This document shows, piece by piece, positions 63,403-64,000 of a DNA stretch of 64,000 nt. The position numbers were made by a program, and so were the translations under genes. The notes under the pieces are model-generated. The model saw only the letters and a list, made by a program, of their open reading frames with translations, was not told the DNA's origin and ran no database searches. Where the stretch lies: contig CP078014.1 in NCBI GenBank assembly GCA_020544565.1, positions 2,792,016 through 2,856,015 of the forward strand, given 5' to 3'. Source of the DNA: Bradyrhizobiaceae bacterium. GTDB lineage: Bacteria > Pseudomonadota > Alphaproteobacteria > Rhizobiales > Xanthobacteraceae. Position 1 is the stretch's first letter; each line of letters opens with the position of its first letter.

Positions 63403-64000
63403 TCAGCGGCCCTTCACCGGGGTCTCGGCGACGGGGGTCAGCGGCGCCTTGCCATCGAACCAGAGCTTGAGATTGTCCACCACCAGTTGATCCATCGCGG
63501 TGCGGGTCGTCACCGAGGCGGAGGCGATGTGCGGCAGCAGCACCACGTTCTGCAACGCGCGCAGCTCTTCCGGAATATGCGGCTCGTTTGCGAACACGTC
63601 GAGGCCGGCCGCCTGAATGGTGCCGTCCTTCAGCGCCGCGATCAGCGCCGGCTCGTCCACCACCGAGCCGCGCGCGACGTTGATGACGATGCCGCGCGGC
63701 CCAAGCGCCTTCAGCACCTCGGCGTTGACGATCTTCGCGGTCGAGGGGCCGCCCGGCGTGATCAGGATCAGGGTATCGACGTCCTTCGCCATCTCGATCA
63801 GGCTCGGATAGTGCTGATAACTGACGCCCTTGGCCGGATTGCGCGAATGATAGACCACCGGCACCAGCGACGCCTCGAGGCGGCGGGCGATAGCCTGGCC
63901 GATGCGGCCCATGCCGACCATGCCGACCTTGCGGTCGCGCAGCGACGCCCGGCTCAGCGGAAACGGCTGCGTGGCCCATTTCCCGGCGCGCGCGAAAGCC
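63403..64000 (-). CDS. D-isomer-specific 2-hydroxyacid dehydrogenase, 5' end beyond window
   Basis: Only the C-terminal 198 residues are visible; the start lies past the right edge. The NAD-binding motif is GMVGMGRIGQAIARRL, the catalytic Arg is in NVARGSVVDEPAL, the Glu in FANEP, and the His in LLPHIASASVTTR. It resembles glyoxylate/hydroxypyruvate reductases. The substrate cannot be fixed without the N-terminus. Confidence 0.9.
   Translation of the reverse strand, partial: AFARAGKWATQPFPLSRASLRDRKVGMVGMGRIGQAIARRLEASLVPVVYHSRNPAKGVSYQHYPSLIEMAKDVDTLILITPGGPSTAKIVNAEVLKALGPRGIVINVARGSVVDEPALIAALKDGTIQAAGLDVFANEPHIPEELRALQNVVLLPHIASASVTTRTAMDQLVVDNLKLWFDGKAPLTPVAETPVKGR

Overview
The window is chromosomal DNA from a GC-rich alphaproteobacterium of the order Hyphomicrobiales (Rhizobiales). 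It is most likely a member of the Bradyrhizobium/Rhodopseudomonas/Nitrobacter/Afipia group. The evidence is the syntenic blocks pckA-chvI-chvG-hprK-EIIA(man)-ptsH and SRP RNA-dnaX-ebfC-recR, the short alphaproteobacterial form of HprK, and several families of short dispersed palindromic repeats typical of that group. No tRNA, rRNA, CRISPR array, transposase, integrase or phage gene was seen. About 62 protein genes are called, plus one RNA gene, one frameshifted gene and one gene remnant. I cannot name the species from the sequence alone.

Layout. 1-2.8 kb: the lysine/peptidoglycan genes dapE (cut by the left edge) and dapD, and a membrane acyltransferase. 2.9-10 kb: ugd, helicase hrpB, a membrane-anchored retropepsin-like protease, a DUF938 methyltransferase and a phosphomanno/glucomutase. 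10-13.2 kb: a reverse-strand group with an Lrp-type regulator, a PfkB sugar kinase, nudC and a HIT protein. 13.3-17.3 kb: the 4.5S SRP RNA, dnaX, ebfC, recR and an SGNH esterase. 17.3-24.1 kb: ampG-like permease, rmuC, def, fmt, a GNAT enzyme, truA and argB. 24.1-36.2 kb: a DUF1036 secreted protein, a HAD nucleotidase, polA, a small membrane protein, a GST, pyrE, an ion transporter, panE, a frameshifted DUF2865 gene, an unknown gene behind a LexA-type box and a thioesterase-like protein. 36.2-43.2 kb: pckA and the acid/envelope-stress two-component system ChvI/ChvG joined to a reduced nitrogen/carbon PTS. 43.3-48.7 kb: lepA, a DUF1508 protein, a GGDEF/EAL protein and mepA. 48.9-54.7 kb: a molybdate uptake operon (mop, unknown, modA, modB, modC) beside a FecCD-type metal/cofactor ABC importer. 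54.7-60.7 kb: a K+/H+ antiporter, an MscS channel, sfsA, map and radC. 60.7-64 kb: a ppk2 segment bracketed by radC and a decayed copy of the radC 3' end, a two-domain Inh-like protein and a 2-hydroxyacid dehydrogenase cut by the right edge.

The gene content is mostly conserved housekeeping, and no clear new multi-gene system was found. The points worth following are regulatory and structural. (i) Two LexA-type GTTC-N7-GTTC boxes sit on credible promoters, one for rmuC and one for an unknown 143-residue protein. (ii) An FNR/FixK-type box lies upstream of pckA. (iii) A cluster of inverted repeats lies upstream of radC. (iv) A radC 3' remnant shows that the ppk2 segment was probably inserted. 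(v) Dispersed palindromic elements have entered coding sequence in polA and hrpB and supply the N-terminus of a secreted protein. (vi) ModC has lost its molybdate-binding domain while a separate Mop protein is encoded at the head of the same operon.
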